Shown: positions 46,668-55,987, counted from the first letter of the stretch. The stretch: DNA of 64,000 nucleotides from Nannocystis sp. (GCF_016714285.1 NZ_JADJNN010000002.1:457001-521000); one strand, 5' to 3'. Made by a program: numbers and translations. Notes: generated from the letters alone by a model not told the origin.

Positions 46668-48377
46668 GTGCCGTCGCGTCCTCGCAACACCTGCTGTCTG
46701 TTGGCTCTCGCGGTCGCGCTCGCGGTGGGGCTCGGCGGGTGTGATACGGGCAGCGTGCCGGCGCCGCCGACCGCGGTCCACCGGCCGCGCTTGGCGGTCG
46801 TGGTGGTGGTCGACCAGATGCGTGCGGATTATTTGATGCGCTACGGCGACCTGTACCGCGGCGGCCTGGCCCGATTTCGCCGCGAAGGGGCCTGGTTCAC
46901 GCAGGGGCACGTGCAGCACGCGCTGACGTACACGGCGCCGGGGCACGCGTCGGCGGCCACCGGCACGCACCCGTCGCGCCACGGCATCGTCGCCAACGAG
47001 TGGTACGACCGCGCGACCGGTGCCGCGGTGATCTCGGTCGAGGACGACAAGGTCCAGCCGGTGCTGACCGCGGCCGACGTCACCGGCACAGTGCCCGGTC
47101 GCTCGCCGCGGCTGCTGCAGCGGCGCGCGCTCGGTGACTGGCTGAAGGCGCATGAGCCGGCGGCGCGGGTGTTCTCGGTGGCGCTCAAGGATCGGGCGGC
47201 GGTGCTGATGGGCGGCAAGCTGCCGGACCGCGCCTACTGGTACAGCCCCGAGATGGCCGGCTACGTGTCGTCGAGCTGGTACGCCGACGGGGCGCCGCTG
47301 CCGGCCTGGGTGGGGGCCTTCAACGCCAGCGGGGCGGCGCTGCTGCGCTTCGTCGACGGCTGGACGCGGGTGCGCGACTCGTCGGCCTACCTGCGCTCGG
47401 GGCCCGACCGGGTGGAGGCGGAGGCCGACGGGGTGCACACCGAGTTCCCGCACATGTTCGACGACGGCACGCCGGCGGCGCGGGCGGCCTTCGCCAAGGG
47501 GCTGCTCAAGACGCCCTTCGGCGACGAGATGACCCTGAAGTTCGCGCAGGCGCTGATCGAGGCCGAGCGGCTCGGTGTCGACGATGTGCCCGACCTGTTG
47601 ATGATCAGCTGCTCGAGCGCCGACTATGTGGGCCACGCCTACGGCCCCTTCAGCCACGAGGTCGAGGACTACTACCTGCGCCTCGACGGCTACCTCGGCG
47701 AGCTGCTCGCGTACCTCGACGAACATGTCGGAAAGGACAGCTACGTGGTGGCGCTCACGGCCGACCACGGGGCGCTGCCGCTGCCCGAGGAGGCGCAGCT
47801 GCGTGGGCATCACTCGGCGCGGCGGATCGTCACGGCGGACTATCAGAGTCAGGCGCGGGCGGCGGTCACCGGGGCGCTGGCTCGCCTCGGGCTGCCGACG
47901 CGGACGCTCAAGTACCTCGGTGAGGACGGCGTGTGGCTCGACCGCGCCGCGGCGGAGGCGGGCAAGGTCGACGTGGTCTCGCTGCGCGCCGAGGTGGCCG
48001 CGGCGCTGCGCAAGCTCGACTTCGTGGCCGACGCCTTCACTGCGGATGAGCTCGCCGGCCCCGCGAACGATGAGCAGCGGCCCTTCCTCGGTCGTTATCA
48101 GCGCAGCTACTTCGCGCCGCGCAGCCCCGACGTGCAGCTGCGCTTCAAGCAGTGGCAGCTGGTCGACGCGGAGGCCCACGGGACCAGCCACGGCTCGCCC
48201 TATGCGTACGACACGCACGTGCCGGTGCTGTTCTTCGGCGCGGGGGTGCGGCCGGGGATGCACGAGCAACCGGTGGGCACCGTGGACGTGGCGCCGACTG
48301 TGGCGGAGCTGCTCGGCGTGATGCGACCGGACGACCTCGACGGCCACAGCCTGGCGGCGCTGGTGCGCGGGCGCTGA
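46668..48377 (+). CDS. Alkaline phosphatase family lipoprotein (PafA-like)
   Basis: 569 residues from GTG 46668, which begins the signal peptide; lipobox LGGC. The metal and active-site set is complete: VVVDQMRADYL, nucleophile Thr in TYTAPGHASAATG, SSADYVGHAYGP with a following EVEDYYLRLDG, LTADHGALPLPEE, and a C-terminal HGSPYAYDTHVPVLFFG. It hydrolyses phosphate monoesters, possibly broadly, at the envelope. A palindromic element inside encodes EHVGKDS. Confidence 0.92.
   Translation: MPSRPRNTCCLLALAVALAVGLGGCDTGSVPAPPTAVHRPRLAVVVVVDQMRADYLMRYGDLYRGGLARFRREGAWFTQGHVQHALTYTAPGHASAATGTHPSRHGIVANEWYDRATGAAVISVEDDKVQPVLTAADVTGTVPGRSPRLLQRRALGDWLKAHEPAARVFSVALKDRAAVLMGGKLPDRAYWYSPEMAGYVSSSWYADGAPLPAWVGAFNASGAALLRFVDGWTRVRDSSAYLRSGPDRVEAEADGVHTEFPHMFDDGTPAARAAFAKGLLKTPFGDEMTLKFAQALIEAERLGVDDVPDLLMISCSSADYVGHAYGPFSHEVEDYYLRLDGYLGELLAYLDEHVGKDSYVVALTADHGALPLPEEAQLRGHHSARRIVTADYQSQARAAVTGALARLGLPTRTLKYLGEDGVWLDRAAAEAGKVDVVSLRAEVAAALRKLDFVADAFTADELAGPANDEQRPFLGRYQRSYFAPRSPDVQLRFKQWQLVDAEAHGTSHGSPYAYDTHVPVLFFGAGVRPGMHEQPVGTVDVAPTVAELLGVMRPDDLDGHSLAALVRGR
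47725..47740. repeat. Palindromic element copy inside the phosphatase gene
   Basis: ATGTCGGAAAGGACAG with one arm mismatch, preceded by GAAC, four codons upstream of the metal-binding ADHG. Confidence 0.55.
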
Positions 48378-48397
48378 GCTGGCGCTCGCGGGCGGCG

Positions 48398-49711
48398 TCA
48401 GGCCGGCTGGGCGTAAAGATAGGGGCGGAGCATGGCGAGGAAGCGGCCGCGGGCGCCGACCTTGCGCAGGTTGCCGTAGTGGCCGGCGATCGCCCGATCG
48501 ATGAAGACGAGCTCGGAGGGCGGCTGGAACGACTCCATGCGCTTGAGGGCGCCGGGCACCTGCTTGATCACGTCGTCGTGGATCGTGGAGGCGGCGAAGT
48601 CGAAGGTCTGGTCGCCGAGGAAGGGGAGGGCGAAGATGTCGCGCCAGGCCTTGTAGTACAAGGGCTCGACGCGCGGGCCGTCGGGGTTCAGCACGCCGAG
48701 CGCCCGCAGGCCGGCCTCGACGCCGACGTAGTCCTCCTCGAGGCCGCAGCGGATCGTCGCGCCGTAGGCGTCGATGATGGCGTCGGGGATCTGCTTCACG
48801 CAGCCGAAGTCGTAGAGGACGATCGTGCCGTCGGGGCGGAAGGCGAGGTTGCCGGGGTTCGGGTCGGCGTGGAGGTTGCGAAACTCGAACAGCTGGCTGA
48901 CGAGCATCTGAAACAGGTGCTGGCCCAGGAGGTCGCGCGTGGCCTGCGAGTAGCCGCGGGCGTCGAGCTCGGAGATGTGGTCCCCCGGCTCGTAGGTGAG
49001 GGTGAGCACCCGCTGTGCTGAGCGCTCGCCGACGACCTCGGGGATGCACACGAAGGGGTGCTGGCGGTGGAACTCGCGGAAGCGGCGGACGTTGTCGGCC
49101 TCGTTGCAGTAGTCGAGCTCCTCGTGGAGGCGGGCCTTGACCTCGCGGAAGACCTCGTCGAGCGCCTGCTTGCGCACCTTGATGAGGCCGCTGGCCTTGA
49201 GCACCAGCTTGAGCTGCGAGAGGTCGGAGCTGACGGCGGTGTCGACCCCGGGGTACTGGACCTTGACGACGACCTCGCGGCCGTCATCGCTGACGGCGCG
49301 GTGGACCTGGCCGATCGACGCGGAGGCGAAGGGGGTGCGGTCGAAGCTGCGGAACAGGGCCTCGGGCGGGGCCCCGAGCTCGCGCTCGATCTGCCCGGCG
49401 ATGACCTCGTAGTCGACCGGCGGGGCCTCGCGCTGGAGGCCGCGCAGGGCCTCGGCCAGCTCGCGCGGCAGGATGTCGCTGGCGATCGAGGCCATCTGGC
49501 CGACCTTCATCACGGCGCCCTTGAGCTCGCCGAGCGTGCGGGCGATGCGGCTGCCGTTGCGCTCGTGGGCGGCCTTGCGGTCGACCTCGGCGGCCTCCTC
49601 CGACTGGAAGATCGACTTGAGCCGCGTGGTCGCGTAGCTGCCCGCGACCTGGGCGGTCATGGTGGCGAGCCTGAAGAACCGCCGGCCCTTGGTCACAGGT
49701 CCCTCGCTCAT
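48398..49711 (-). CDS. ABC1/ADCK (UbiB-like) atypical kinase
   Basis: 437 residues from ATG 49711, with GAGG upstream. Family signatures: the KxGQ motif in LKGAVMKVGQMAS, the Ala-rich loop in FASASIGQVH (replacing the Gly-loop), VVKVQYPGVD, the ExD segment LHEELDYCNEADN, catalytic HADPNPGN and YDFGCV. Members support isoprenoid lipid metabolism such as ubiquinone or menaquinone synthesis, through an ATPase-like activity. No adjacent quinone genes are seen. Confidence 0.92.
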   Translation of the reverse strand: MSEGPVTKGRRFFRLATMTAQVAGSYATTRLKSIFQSEEAAEVDRKAAHERNGSRIARTLGELKGAVMKVGQMASIASDILPRELAEALRGLQREAPPVDYEVIAGQIERELGAPPEALFRSFDRTPFASASIGQVHRAVSDDGREVVVKVQYPGVDTAVSSDLSQLKLVLKASGLIKVRKQALDEVFREVKARLHEELDYCNEADNVRRFREFHRQHPFVCIPEVVGERSAQRVLTLTYEPGDHISELDARGYSQATRDLLGQHLFQMLVSQLFEFRNLHADPNPGNLAFRPDGTIVLYDFGCVKQIPDAIIDAYGATIRCGLEEDYVGVEAGLRALGVLNPDGPRVEPLYYKAWRDIFALPFLGDQTFDFAASTIHDDVIKQVPGALKRMESFQPPSELVFIDRAIAGHYGNLRKVGARGRFLAMLRPYLYAQPA

Positions 49712-49823
49712 CGCACCCTCGAGCTCGTACTCTGCCCGCCTGGCCCGCAGCGCGCAAGCCCGCGACCTCGCGCTGCGCCGGCTCACTGGCTCGTGGGGCT
49801 CGTGATGCGTGCCGGGCGCGAGC

Positions 49824-50861
49824 TCATGGTGTGGTCGTCGCGTGTGCGCGGGCGACGGCGACGTGGCGCGCGAGCTCGGCGATGGTCCGCGGGGCGCAGC
49901 CCTCGGCGTTGTTGTTGACGATGCAGTGGTGCGGGAGGCCGAGCGTCTCGGCGCGCAGGATGATGCGCGCGAGCTCGCGGCGGCGGTCCTCGTCGGCGTC
50001 GACGATGTGGTCGAAGGGGGCGTAGGCCAGTTCGGCCTGGTCCCACTTCATCAGCGGGTGCAGCATCCAGCGGCACACGATCGCGGGGGCGTGCTCCTGG
50101 CGGGTGCGCTCGAACTGCAGGGTCGGCGCGGGCATGCCGGGGTAGACGTTGATGCAGTGCGAGGCGCCGCAGCTGGCGAGGGCGTCGGCGTAGGCGCCGG
50201 TGAGCAGCTCGCGGTTGCGGAGCTCCACCGCGTAGAGCGGGCCGCGGGGCAGGCCGGAGAGGAAGCGTTGCAGGCGCTCGGCGAACCAGCGCGGGCCGCC
50301 GAAGTGGTCGACATCGGTCGGCGAGAATTGGAACAGCAAGGGACCGGCGCGCTCGCCGAGGCCGGCGAGGGTGGGGCCGACGACCTGCTCGCTCGCGTAG
50401 ACCGGATCGAGGAAGCGAGGGTTCGGCTGGCCTCGCATCGCGCCGTAGCGGGCGTGCCGCGGGTACACGGCGATCGTGCAGGCGTCGTGGGCCTTGATGA
50501 GGAAGCGGAAGTCGGCCGGGACCTGGGCGGCGTAGGTGGCGAACTCCTCCTCCTTGAGCGGGGCGTAGTAGCTGCGGTCGATGCCGACGGCGCGCAGCAG
50601 CGGGTGCGCGGCGTAGGCGGGGAGGCCCTCCCGTGACAGCCGCGGCAGCGGGTGCGGCCGGTCGTAGACGAGGTCGGCCCAGCCGGGATAGGCCCACGAG
50701 GAGGTGCCGAGGCGCAGCTGCGGCGGCATCACCTGGGCGAGCGCGGCGAGCTCGGGCGGGTGCTCGGCGGGCGCGACTGGCACGGCCACGCTGCCACGCG
50801 TGGGGCGCGGGGCGGCGGGCGGCGGGGCGCCGAAGAGGTCGAGCTGATTCTGGCCTGCCAT
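49824..50861 (-). CDS. DUF72 (YecE-like) protein
   Basis: 345 residues. The TIM-barrel family signature is clear: RLGTSSWAYPGWADLVYD, FRFLIKAHDACT, LLFQFSPT, YAVELRNRELL and a C-terminal CIVNNNAEG. The N-terminal 45 residues, Pro/Ala-rich and beginning MAGQNQLDLFGAP, precede the domain as in many relatives. Biochemical function is not established. It is monocistronic, and the 145-base gap upstream carries two palindromic elements. Confidence 0.9.
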   Translation of the reverse strand: MAGQNQLDLFGAPPPAAPRPTRGSVAVPVAPAEHPPELAALAQVMPPQLRLGTSSWAYPGWADLVYDRPHPLPRLSREGLPAYAAHPLLRAVGIDRSYYAPLKEEEFATYAAQVPADFRFLIKAHDACTIAVYPRHARYGAMRGQPNPRFLDPVYASEQVVGPTLAGLGERAGPLLFQFSPTDVDHFGGPRWFAERLQRFLSGLPRGPLYAVELRNRELLTGAYADALASCGASHCINVYPGMPAPTLQFERTRQEHAPAIVCRWMLHPLMKWDQAELAYAPFDHIVDADEDRRRELARIILRAETLGLPHHCIVNNNAEGCAPRTIAELARHVAVARAHATTTP

Positions 50862-50925
50862 GGTGTTGACGGCAGGCTATCGCAAGATCGCGCGCGCGCA
50901 AACCGAGGCGCAGCGCAGCGACGGG

Positions 50926-50942
50926 TGTTCGAAGGGACAGGT
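50926..50942. repeat. Palindromic element copy, first of a 45-bp-spaced pair (intergenic)
   Basis: TGTTC-GAAG-GGACAGGT followed by GATGGGGCGCGTCGT. Confidence 0.75.
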
Positions 50943-50970
50943 GATGGGGCGCGTCGTCAGCGAGCGCGGG

Positions 50971-50987
50971 TGTCCGAAGGGACAGGT
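50971..50987. repeat. Palindromic element copy, second of a 45-bp-spaced pair (intergenic)
   Basis: TGTCC-GAAG-GGACAGGT, exactly 45 bp after the first, the same spacing as the pair at 12319/12364. Confidence 0.75.
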
Positions 50988-51006
50988 AGCTCGCGCCGGG
51001 GTTCGG

Positions 51007-52005
51007 TCAGCCGAGGATCGGGAACAGGCGCTCGCTGTACAGCTGGTCGAGGATCGCCTGCATGGTGCCCTGGACCTGGTTGTAGATCGCGGGGGAGCGC
51101 TCGCCGATCTCCGGCTCGTCGCACTGGGGGATGGCGATCGCTTGGCCGATCTGCACGGTGATCTTGGCCGGGAGCGGGAGATACGGCAGGGCGCAGGTGG
51201 GGCCCCACATCAGGCCCCAGGGGGCCGCCAGCTGCAGCGGCAGCGAGCTGATGCGGGCGAAGCGCGGCAGGTTCATCAGGCGGGCGATGCGTGTGCCTTG
51301 CGAGAGCACCATCATCGTCTCGTGCGAGCCGGCGCTGACGATCGGGACGATCGGCGCGCCTGTCCGAAGGGCCAGGTGGATGAAGCCCTGACGCTCGGCG
51401 AGCACGATCTTCTTGCGCTGGTGGAACGGGCGCATCGACTCGATGTCGCCGCCCGGGAACACGAGCACCTTGTGCCCCGAGGCCAGGAGCTCGCGCGCCT
51501 GGCCCTTGCGGGCGCGGATGATGCCGACCGACTCGAGCACGTCGGCCATCTTCTTGACGCGGAACAGGATGTCGTGCGCCAGGATGTAGATCGGCCGCTC
51601 GTAGCCGCAGCTGCGGTAGTAGTGGACGAGGAAAAGGCCGTCGACCGGGTTCAGGCCGCCGTTGTGGTTGCCGACCAGGAGCGCCGGGCCGTCGACCGGG
51701 ATGTGCTCGAGGCCGCGCACATCGAGGCGGTGATAGCGGGCCAGCTTGTCGAAGGCGGACACGGCGGCGGCCAGCGCCGAGGGGCGCACGCGGGCCCACT
51801 CGGGCGCTGCGGCGGGCGCGGGAGCCGGCGCGGAAGCCGGCACAGGAGCCCGCGCTGGCGTGAGGGCCGGGCTGAAGGTGGGAAGGGCCGGCGTCGGGTT
51901 GGGGACGGCGCGGAGCGTGGCACCGTGCTCGCGGGCCTCAGGCCCGGGGACGATGGACGCGACCGGCGTCGCCACGGCGACCGGCTTGCGGATCGGGGCT
52001 TCCAC
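51007..52005 (-). CDS. Lysophospholipid acyltransferase-like (PlsC superfamily) protein
   Basis: 332 residues from GTG 52005; the first 75 residues are Pro/Ala-rich, so the functional start could be later. The acyltransferase domain begins LDVRGLEHIPVDGPALLVGN. The block-1 His is in NHNGGLNPVD, spaced further from the Asp than the classic HxxxxD; FPGGDIE replaces the EGTR block, followed by GAPIVPIVSAG. Expected to transfer an acyl chain to a glycerol-type lipid. A palindromic element in frame encodes ALRTGAP directly before the conserved APIVPI strand. Confidence 0.8.
   Translation of the reverse strand: MEAPIRKPVAVATPVASIVPGPEAREHGATLRAVPNPTPALPTFSPALTPARAPVPASAPAPAPAAAPEWARVRPSALAAAVSAFDKLARYHRLDVRGLEHIPVDGPALLVGNHNGGLNPVDGLFLVHYYRSCGYERPIYILAHDILFRVKKMADVLESVGIIRARKGQARELLASGHKVLVFPGGDIESMRPFHQRKKIVLAERQGFIHLALRTGAPIVPIVSAGSHETMMVLSQGTRIARLMNLPRFARISSLPLQLAAPWGLMWGPTCALPYLPLPAKITVQIGQAIAIPQCDEPEIGERSPAIYNQVQGTMQAILDQLYSERLFPILG
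51360..51375. repeat. Palindromic element copy inside the acyltransferase gene
   Basis: CTGTCC-GAAG-GGCCAG, one mismatch. Confidence 0.6.
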
Positions 52006-52025
52006 ACCCCGGGGATATGGTTTGG

Positions 52026-52952
52026 CTAGGCGGATGCCCGGAGTGTTGCATAATCACCACACCCCGTCGACCGCCGCGAAAGATTTTTCGCGCCGACGGT
52101 GGCGGCCCGGGCGAAGCCCAGGACCCGGTTCGCGAGGGCCTCGGGCTGCTCAAGGAAGCCGATGTGGCCGAAATTCGGCCATTCTTCGATCTCGGAGCGG
52201 GCCGGGAGGTGGCGGCGGAAGAACTCGAGGTGGCTGCGGGGGAGCACACGTTCCTCACGGCCCCAGATCAGGAGGGTGGGCATGCGCAGGCCGCTCAGCT
52301 CGGCGGGGCTGAGCATGTGCTCCGGGGTGATGCTGGTGAGGAGCTGGCGCAGCTGGGGGTGGGTGAAGCGCTGGCGGATGCCGTGGGCGAGGGCGTGGCG
52401 GAGGATGCCGGCGCCGTTGGCGAACACGGCGTCGACGAAGCGGAGGGCCTCGCGGTGGGTGGAGATCTCGAAGGTGCGGAGGAACTGGGCGAACTGGGCC
52501 GGGGGCATCGGGGCGCCACCGGGCGAGACGAGGGCGAGGCCGGCGACCCGCTCGGGGCGGGCGCAGGCGTAGCGGACCGCGGCCAGGCCGCCCATCGAGT
52601 TGCCGACGAGGATCGCGGGCTCGTTGGTCTCGCTGAGGACCCGGTCGAGCACTTCGCCGAGCGCAGTGACCATCGATTGATCGCTGAGGCCGCCGACCGG
52701 GACCTCGCTGAAGCCGTGGGCCGGCATGTCCGGGGCGATCACTCGCCGACAGTGCGGGGCGAAGCGGCGGATCAGGCCGGCGTAGCAGATCGCGTTGGCG
52801 CTGAGTCCGTGCAGCACGACGATCGGTGGCAGGCTCCCCGTGCCCGCGCTGTCGAGCACGTGCATGCGTCCGACGCGGGTGGACAGGAAGCGGCTGCGAA
52901 GACCCTGGGCGTTCAATACTCGACGGGCGATGCGTTCGGGTACGGTCAGCAT
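52026..52952 (-). CDS. Alpha/beta hydrolase
   Basis: 308 residues. VVLHGLSANAICYAGLI, RVIAPDMPAHGFSEV, nucleophile elbow GNSMGG (Ser about 119), acidic residue region LLIWGREERVLPRSH and catalytic His in FGHIGFLEQP complete a hydrolase triad. Resembles esterases or haloalkane-type hydrolases; substrate unknown. It ends 20 bases before the acyltransferase start, so the two may be co-transcribed. Confidence 0.9.
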   Translation of the reverse strand: MLTVPERIARRVLNAQGLRSRFLSTRVGRMHVLDSAGTGSLPPIVVLHGLSANAICYAGLIRRFAPHCRRVIAPDMPAHGFSEVPVGGLSDQSMVTALGEVLDRVLSETNEPAILVGNSMGGLAAVRYACARPERVAGLALVSPGGAPMPPAQFAQFLRTFEISTHREALRFVDAVFANGAGILRHALAHGIRQRFTHPQLRQLLTSITPEHMLSPAELSGLRMPTLLIWGREERVLPRSHLEFFRRHLPARSEIEEWPNFGHIGFLEQPEALANRVLGFARAATVGAKNLSRRSTGCGDYATLRASA

Positions 52953-53116
52953 GTCGGTGCTCTTGTGCTGATAGCGTGCGCCAAAAGTCCAAGAAACGGC
53001 GACTCTTCGTGGTGCTGGGGATCACAGACGAAAGCGTGCAAAAGCTTGCGCACGGGCCCGTAGGTGTGCTTCCCGCGGAATTTGCCGGCGAGTTTCGCCC
53101 GGCGCGAAAGACGGCG

Positions 53117-53122
53117 TAAGAT
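53117..53122 (+). promoter_or_regulatory. TAAGAT -10-like box, leaderless type
   Basis: TAAGAT, 6 bases before GTG 53129. Its spacing favours that start over ATG 53159. Confidence 0.4.
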
Positions 53123-53128
53123 GGGCGC

Positions 53129-53572
53129 GTGTCACCTGACCTTTCGGACAGGTTATTGATGAGCGCAGGGAGCCCGGGCTGGGCCCCGCGAGCCCCGGGG
53201 AAGCGGGTCGCCTGGGGGCTGTTGGCCCTGTTCATGATCGCCATGGGGGTGCTGCACTTCGTGATCACGAACTTCTTTGTGCTGGCGATGCCGCCGTATC
53301 TGCCGTGGCACCGCGAGCTGGTGTACGTGAGCGGGGTCTGCGAGCTCGCGGGCGGGGTCGGGCTGCTGATCCCGCGCCTGCGCCGGGTGGCGGCGTGGGG
53401 GCTGGTGGCGCTGCTGGTGGCGGTGTTCCCGGCGAACATCCACATGGCGGTGAACCAGGTGCAGTTCACGCCCGAGCCGATCGCGCCGTGGATCTGGTGG
53501 GCGCGGCTGCCTCTGCAGGTGCCGCTCATCGCCCTCGCGTGGTGGATGACCCGCGACGAGCCGCGGCGGTGA
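53129..53572 (+). CDS. DoxX-like four-helix membrane protein
   Basis: 147 residues from GTG 53129, or 137 from ATG 53159. The GTG is preferred because of the TAAGAT box 6 bases upstream; its first residues (SPDLSDRLL) are encoded by a palindromic element. Four membrane helices are seen (WGLLALFMIAMGVLHFVI, VSGVCELAGGVGLLI, WGLVALLVAVFPANIH, LPLQVPLIALAWWM). The pattern, with HFV, ELAGG and FPANIHMA, matches DoxX-related proteins. Function uncertain. Confidence 0.83.
   Translation: MSPDLSDRLLMSAGSPGWAPRAPGKRVAWGLLALFMIAMGVLHFVITNFFVLAMPPYLPWHRELVYVSGVCELAGGVGLLIPRLRRVAAWGLVALLVAVFPANIHMAVNQVQFTPEPIAPWIWWARLPLQVPLIALAWWMTRDEPRR
53134..53153. repeat. Palindromic element copy at the DoxX-like gene start
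   Basis: ACCTGACCTTTCGGACAGGT: 8-bp arms with one mismatch, followed by TATTGATG. Confidence 0.75.
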
Positions 53573-53593
53573 TCTGCGGCCGCGATGACGGCG

Positions 53594-53599
53594 TAGTCT
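53594..53599 (+). promoter_or_regulatory. TAGTCT -10-like box, leaderless type
   Basis: TAGTCT, 5 bases before the ATG at 53605. Confidence 0.45.
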
Positions 53600-53604
53600 G
53601 GCGC

Positions 53605-54768
53605 ATGCAGGGTCGCTGGTTGTTGGCGTTGGTGTTGACGGGGTGTGCCACCTCGCAGCCCGCGGGCGGGGTCAGCGAGGCGAGCACGGAGATGGTGAGC
53701 AGCGGGCCGCCGACGACCAGCGGCGAGGCGGTGGAGTCGAGTGGTGGGAGCTCGAGCGGCGGCGCGGCGGCGGGGGGTTTGTTGCTCGACGGCGGGACGG
53801 TGGTGGGACTGGGCGCGGCGGACGTGCGGGTGGAGGACGGGACGATCACGGCGATCGGCGAGCTGACGCCGATCGCGGGCGAGAAGGTGATCGACGCGAC
53901 GGGCAAGTGGATCTCGGCGGCATTCATCGACAGTCACGTGCACCTGCTCTACCTGCCGGAGGCGAGCGAGATGGCGGCCGGCGGCGTCGCTGCGGTGGTC
54001 GACCTGGCGGCGCCGACGGAGATCTTCACGACCTCGCTGGCGCCGCTGCGGCTGGTGGCGGCCGGGCCGATGATCACGGCGGTCCAGGGCTACCCGACCC
54101 AGAGCTGGGGCGCAGGCGGCTACGGCCGCGAGTGCGCCGACGCGGCCGCGGCGGTGGCGGCGGTGAAGCAGCTGCACGCGCTCGGGGCCGGGGTGATCAA
54201 GCTGCCGATCACTGACGGGCCGCAGCTCGATGACGCGGCGCTCGCGGCCGCGGCCGCGCAGGCGCATGAGCTCGGGTTGACGGTGGTGAGCCACGCGCTG
54301 TCGGACGACCAGGCCCGTCGTGCGGCAGCCGCGGGCGTGGACGTGCTGGCCCACACGCCGACCGAGGCGCTGTCGGCGAAGACGGTGCAGGCGTGGTCGG
54401 GGCGCACGGTGATCTCGACGCTGCGGGCGTTCGGCGGGTCGCCGACGACGCTGGCCAACCTGACGGCGCTGCGGGCCGCGGGGGTGACGGTGCTGTACGG
54501 GACGGACTTCGGCAACACGACGACGCCGGGGATCGACGGCGGCGAGCTGATGCTGCTGCAGGCGGCCGGGCTGACGCCGCAGGAGATCGTGACGGCGGGG
54601 ACCAGCGCGCCGGCGAGTCGCTGGCCGGGCCTGGGCGCTCCGCTGGGAGCAGTGGCGGTGGGCAAGGACGCGAGCGTGCTGCTGCTCGCGGCCGATCCGC
54701 TGGTCGATCCGTTGACGCTGGCGAGCCCGACGCTGGTGCTGATCCGCGGGGTCGTGCAGGCGCAGTGA
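53605..54768 (+). CDS. Amidohydrolase-family lipoprotein
   Basis: 387 residues from ATG 53605. Lipobox LTGC (Cys13), then a Ser/Gly linker to about residue 55. The hydrolase domain has LLLDGGTVVGLG, the metal site IDSHVHLLYLP, a Lys in GVIKLPITDG, SHALSD, HTPTEAL and YGTDFGN. Shorter than the amidohydrolase at 32311 and only distantly similar. Substrate unknown. Confidence 0.87.
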   Translation: MQGRWLLALVLTGCATSQPAGGVSEASTEMVSSGPPTTSGEAVESSGGSSSGGAAAGGLLLDGGTVVGLGAADVRVEDGTITAIGELTPIAGEKVIDATGKWISAAFIDSHVHLLYLPEASEMAAGGVAAVVDLAAPTEIFTTSLAPLRLVAAGPMITAVQGYPTQSWGAGGYGRECADAAAAVAAVKQLHALGAGVIKLPITDGPQLDDAALAAAAAQAHELGLTVVSHALSDDQARRAAAAGVDVLAHTPTEALSAKTVQAWSGRTVISTLRAFGGSPTTLANLTALRAAGVTVLYGTDFGNTTTPGIDGGELMLLQAAGLTPQEIVTAGTSAPASRWPGLGAPLGAVAVGKDASVLLLAADPLVDPLTLASPTLVLIRGVVQAQ

Positions 54769-54831
54769 GTCGGGGTGTTGACTGTCGACGTCCGCGGCGC
54801 TCGCGACGTTGTGTTGGCGCGGCGCCTGACG

Positions 54832-54837
54832 TAGCTT
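54832..54837 (+). promoter_or_regulatory. TAGCTT -10-like box with a possible -35
   Basis: TAGCTT, 6 bases before the ATG at 54844; TTGTGT lies 17 bases upstream of it. Confidence 0.45.
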
Positions 54838-54843
54838 GCGGCG

Positions 54844-55929
54844 ATGCGCTTGACCTTCATGACCCTGTGCGCCGCGCTGGCGATCGGCTGCGGCGACAAT
54901 GGTGGCGATGCGACGACGAGCGGCTCGAGCAGCTCGAGCGGGGCGAGCAGCGGCGATGTGCCGACCGGGGGCGGGACGAGCAGCGGCGATGTGCCGACCA
55001 CGGGAGCCGAGGCCAGCAGCGGCGGCAGCACGGGCGGGCTCGCGACCGGCGGCGAGACGGGCAGCAGCGGAGAGCCGGGCACGACCGGTGATGCGCTCGA
55101 CTGCGAGGCCGTGGTGGACGGGCAGGTGGCGCCGCAGAAGCTGTTCGTCGGCTATGAGGGCAGCGAGGACCTGGCGTTCGACGGGCACGGGGGGCTGGCG
55201 CTCAAGAAGGACGGCAACGTGGTGGTCGTGCGGGCCGACATGAGTGAGACGGTGCTGGCGATGGCGGTGCCGCCGGCGTACGGGACGCGCTTCATGAGCG
55301 ACGGTCGCCTGCTGGTCGCGTTGCCGCAGGCGGGCAAGGTGATCGCGGTCGATCCGCGCGGGCAGGTCAGCGACTTCTTGACGATGGTGCAGGGGCCGAA
55401 TGGGATCTTCCCGGACCTCGCGGGCGACGTGTGGATCACCGAGTTCGGCGGCGACCGGGTGCTGCGCGTCGGGGCCGACCCGCAGCCGAAGGTGATCGCG
55501 ATGGGTCAGGACGCCAGCAGCGCGAACGGGGTGGTGTTCGACCCGCAGCGCTCGCTGCTCTTCTACACGAACTACCAGAGCGGGCAGATCCGCCGGGTGG
55601 CGATCGATGGTCAGGGCGAGCCGGCGGCGCCGGAGCTGGTGACGGAGATCGCGGGCGCGAGCCCGGACGGGCTCACGCTCGACGCCTGCGGCTACCTGTA
55701 TGTCGTCGATCAGGGCAACAGCACGCTGTATCGCGTGCTGCTCGACGAGCTCGGCGAGGCGACGGCGGAGGCGAGCGTGCTGGCGGTGTTCGCGAGCAAC
55801 GTGGCCAACGCGCAGTTTGGCGTCGGCGAGGGCTTCGACGACCACACGATCTACCTCGCGGGCAACCCGGGCGACGTGTACGCGGTGACGGTCGAGTTCC
55901 CGGGGGCGGCGATCGTCAGCGTGCAGTGA
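54844..55929 (+). CDS. Lipoprotein with SMP-30/NHL-like beta-propeller
   Basis: 361 residues. Lipobox AIGC (Cys16), then a Ser/Gly/Thr linker to about residue 82 (repeats of SSGDVPT). Blade sequences EDLAFDGHGGLALKKDGNVV, GPNGIFPDLAGDVWITEFGG, ANGVVFDPQRSLLFYTNYQS and PDGLTLDACGYLYVVDQGNS match SMP-30/gluconolactonase-type propellers. The 3' end (52 bp, including the stop) is exactly duplicated downstream. Confidence 0.88.
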   Translation: MRLTFMTLCAALAIGCGDNGGDATTSGSSSSSGASSGDVPTGGGTSSGDVPTTGAEASSGGSTGGLATGGETGSSGEPGTTGDALDCEAVVDGQVAPQKLFVGYEGSEDLAFDGHGGLALKKDGNVVVVRADMSETVLAMAVPPAYGTRFMSDGRLLVALPQAGKVIAVDPRGQVSDFLTMVQGPNGIFPDLAGDVWITEFGGDRVLRVGADPQPKVIAMGQDASSANGVVFDPQRSLLFYTNYQSGQIRRVAIDGQGEPAAPELVTEIAGASPDGLTLDACGYLYVVDQGNSTLYRVLLDELGEATAEASVLAVFASNVANAQFGVGEGFDDHTIYLAGNPGDVYAVTVEFPGAAIVSVQ

Positions 55930-55987
55930 GGGCTGCGCGGTGACGGTCGAGTTCCCGGGGGCGGCGATCGTCAGCGTGCAGTGAGGG
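55881..55987. repeat. Perfect 52-bp duplication of a gene 3' end, period 55 bp
   Basis: 55881-55932 and 55936-55987 are identical, separated by CTG. Each carries the last coding bases, the stop TGA and GGG. The second copy abuts the TonB gene stop. Confidence 0.95.
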
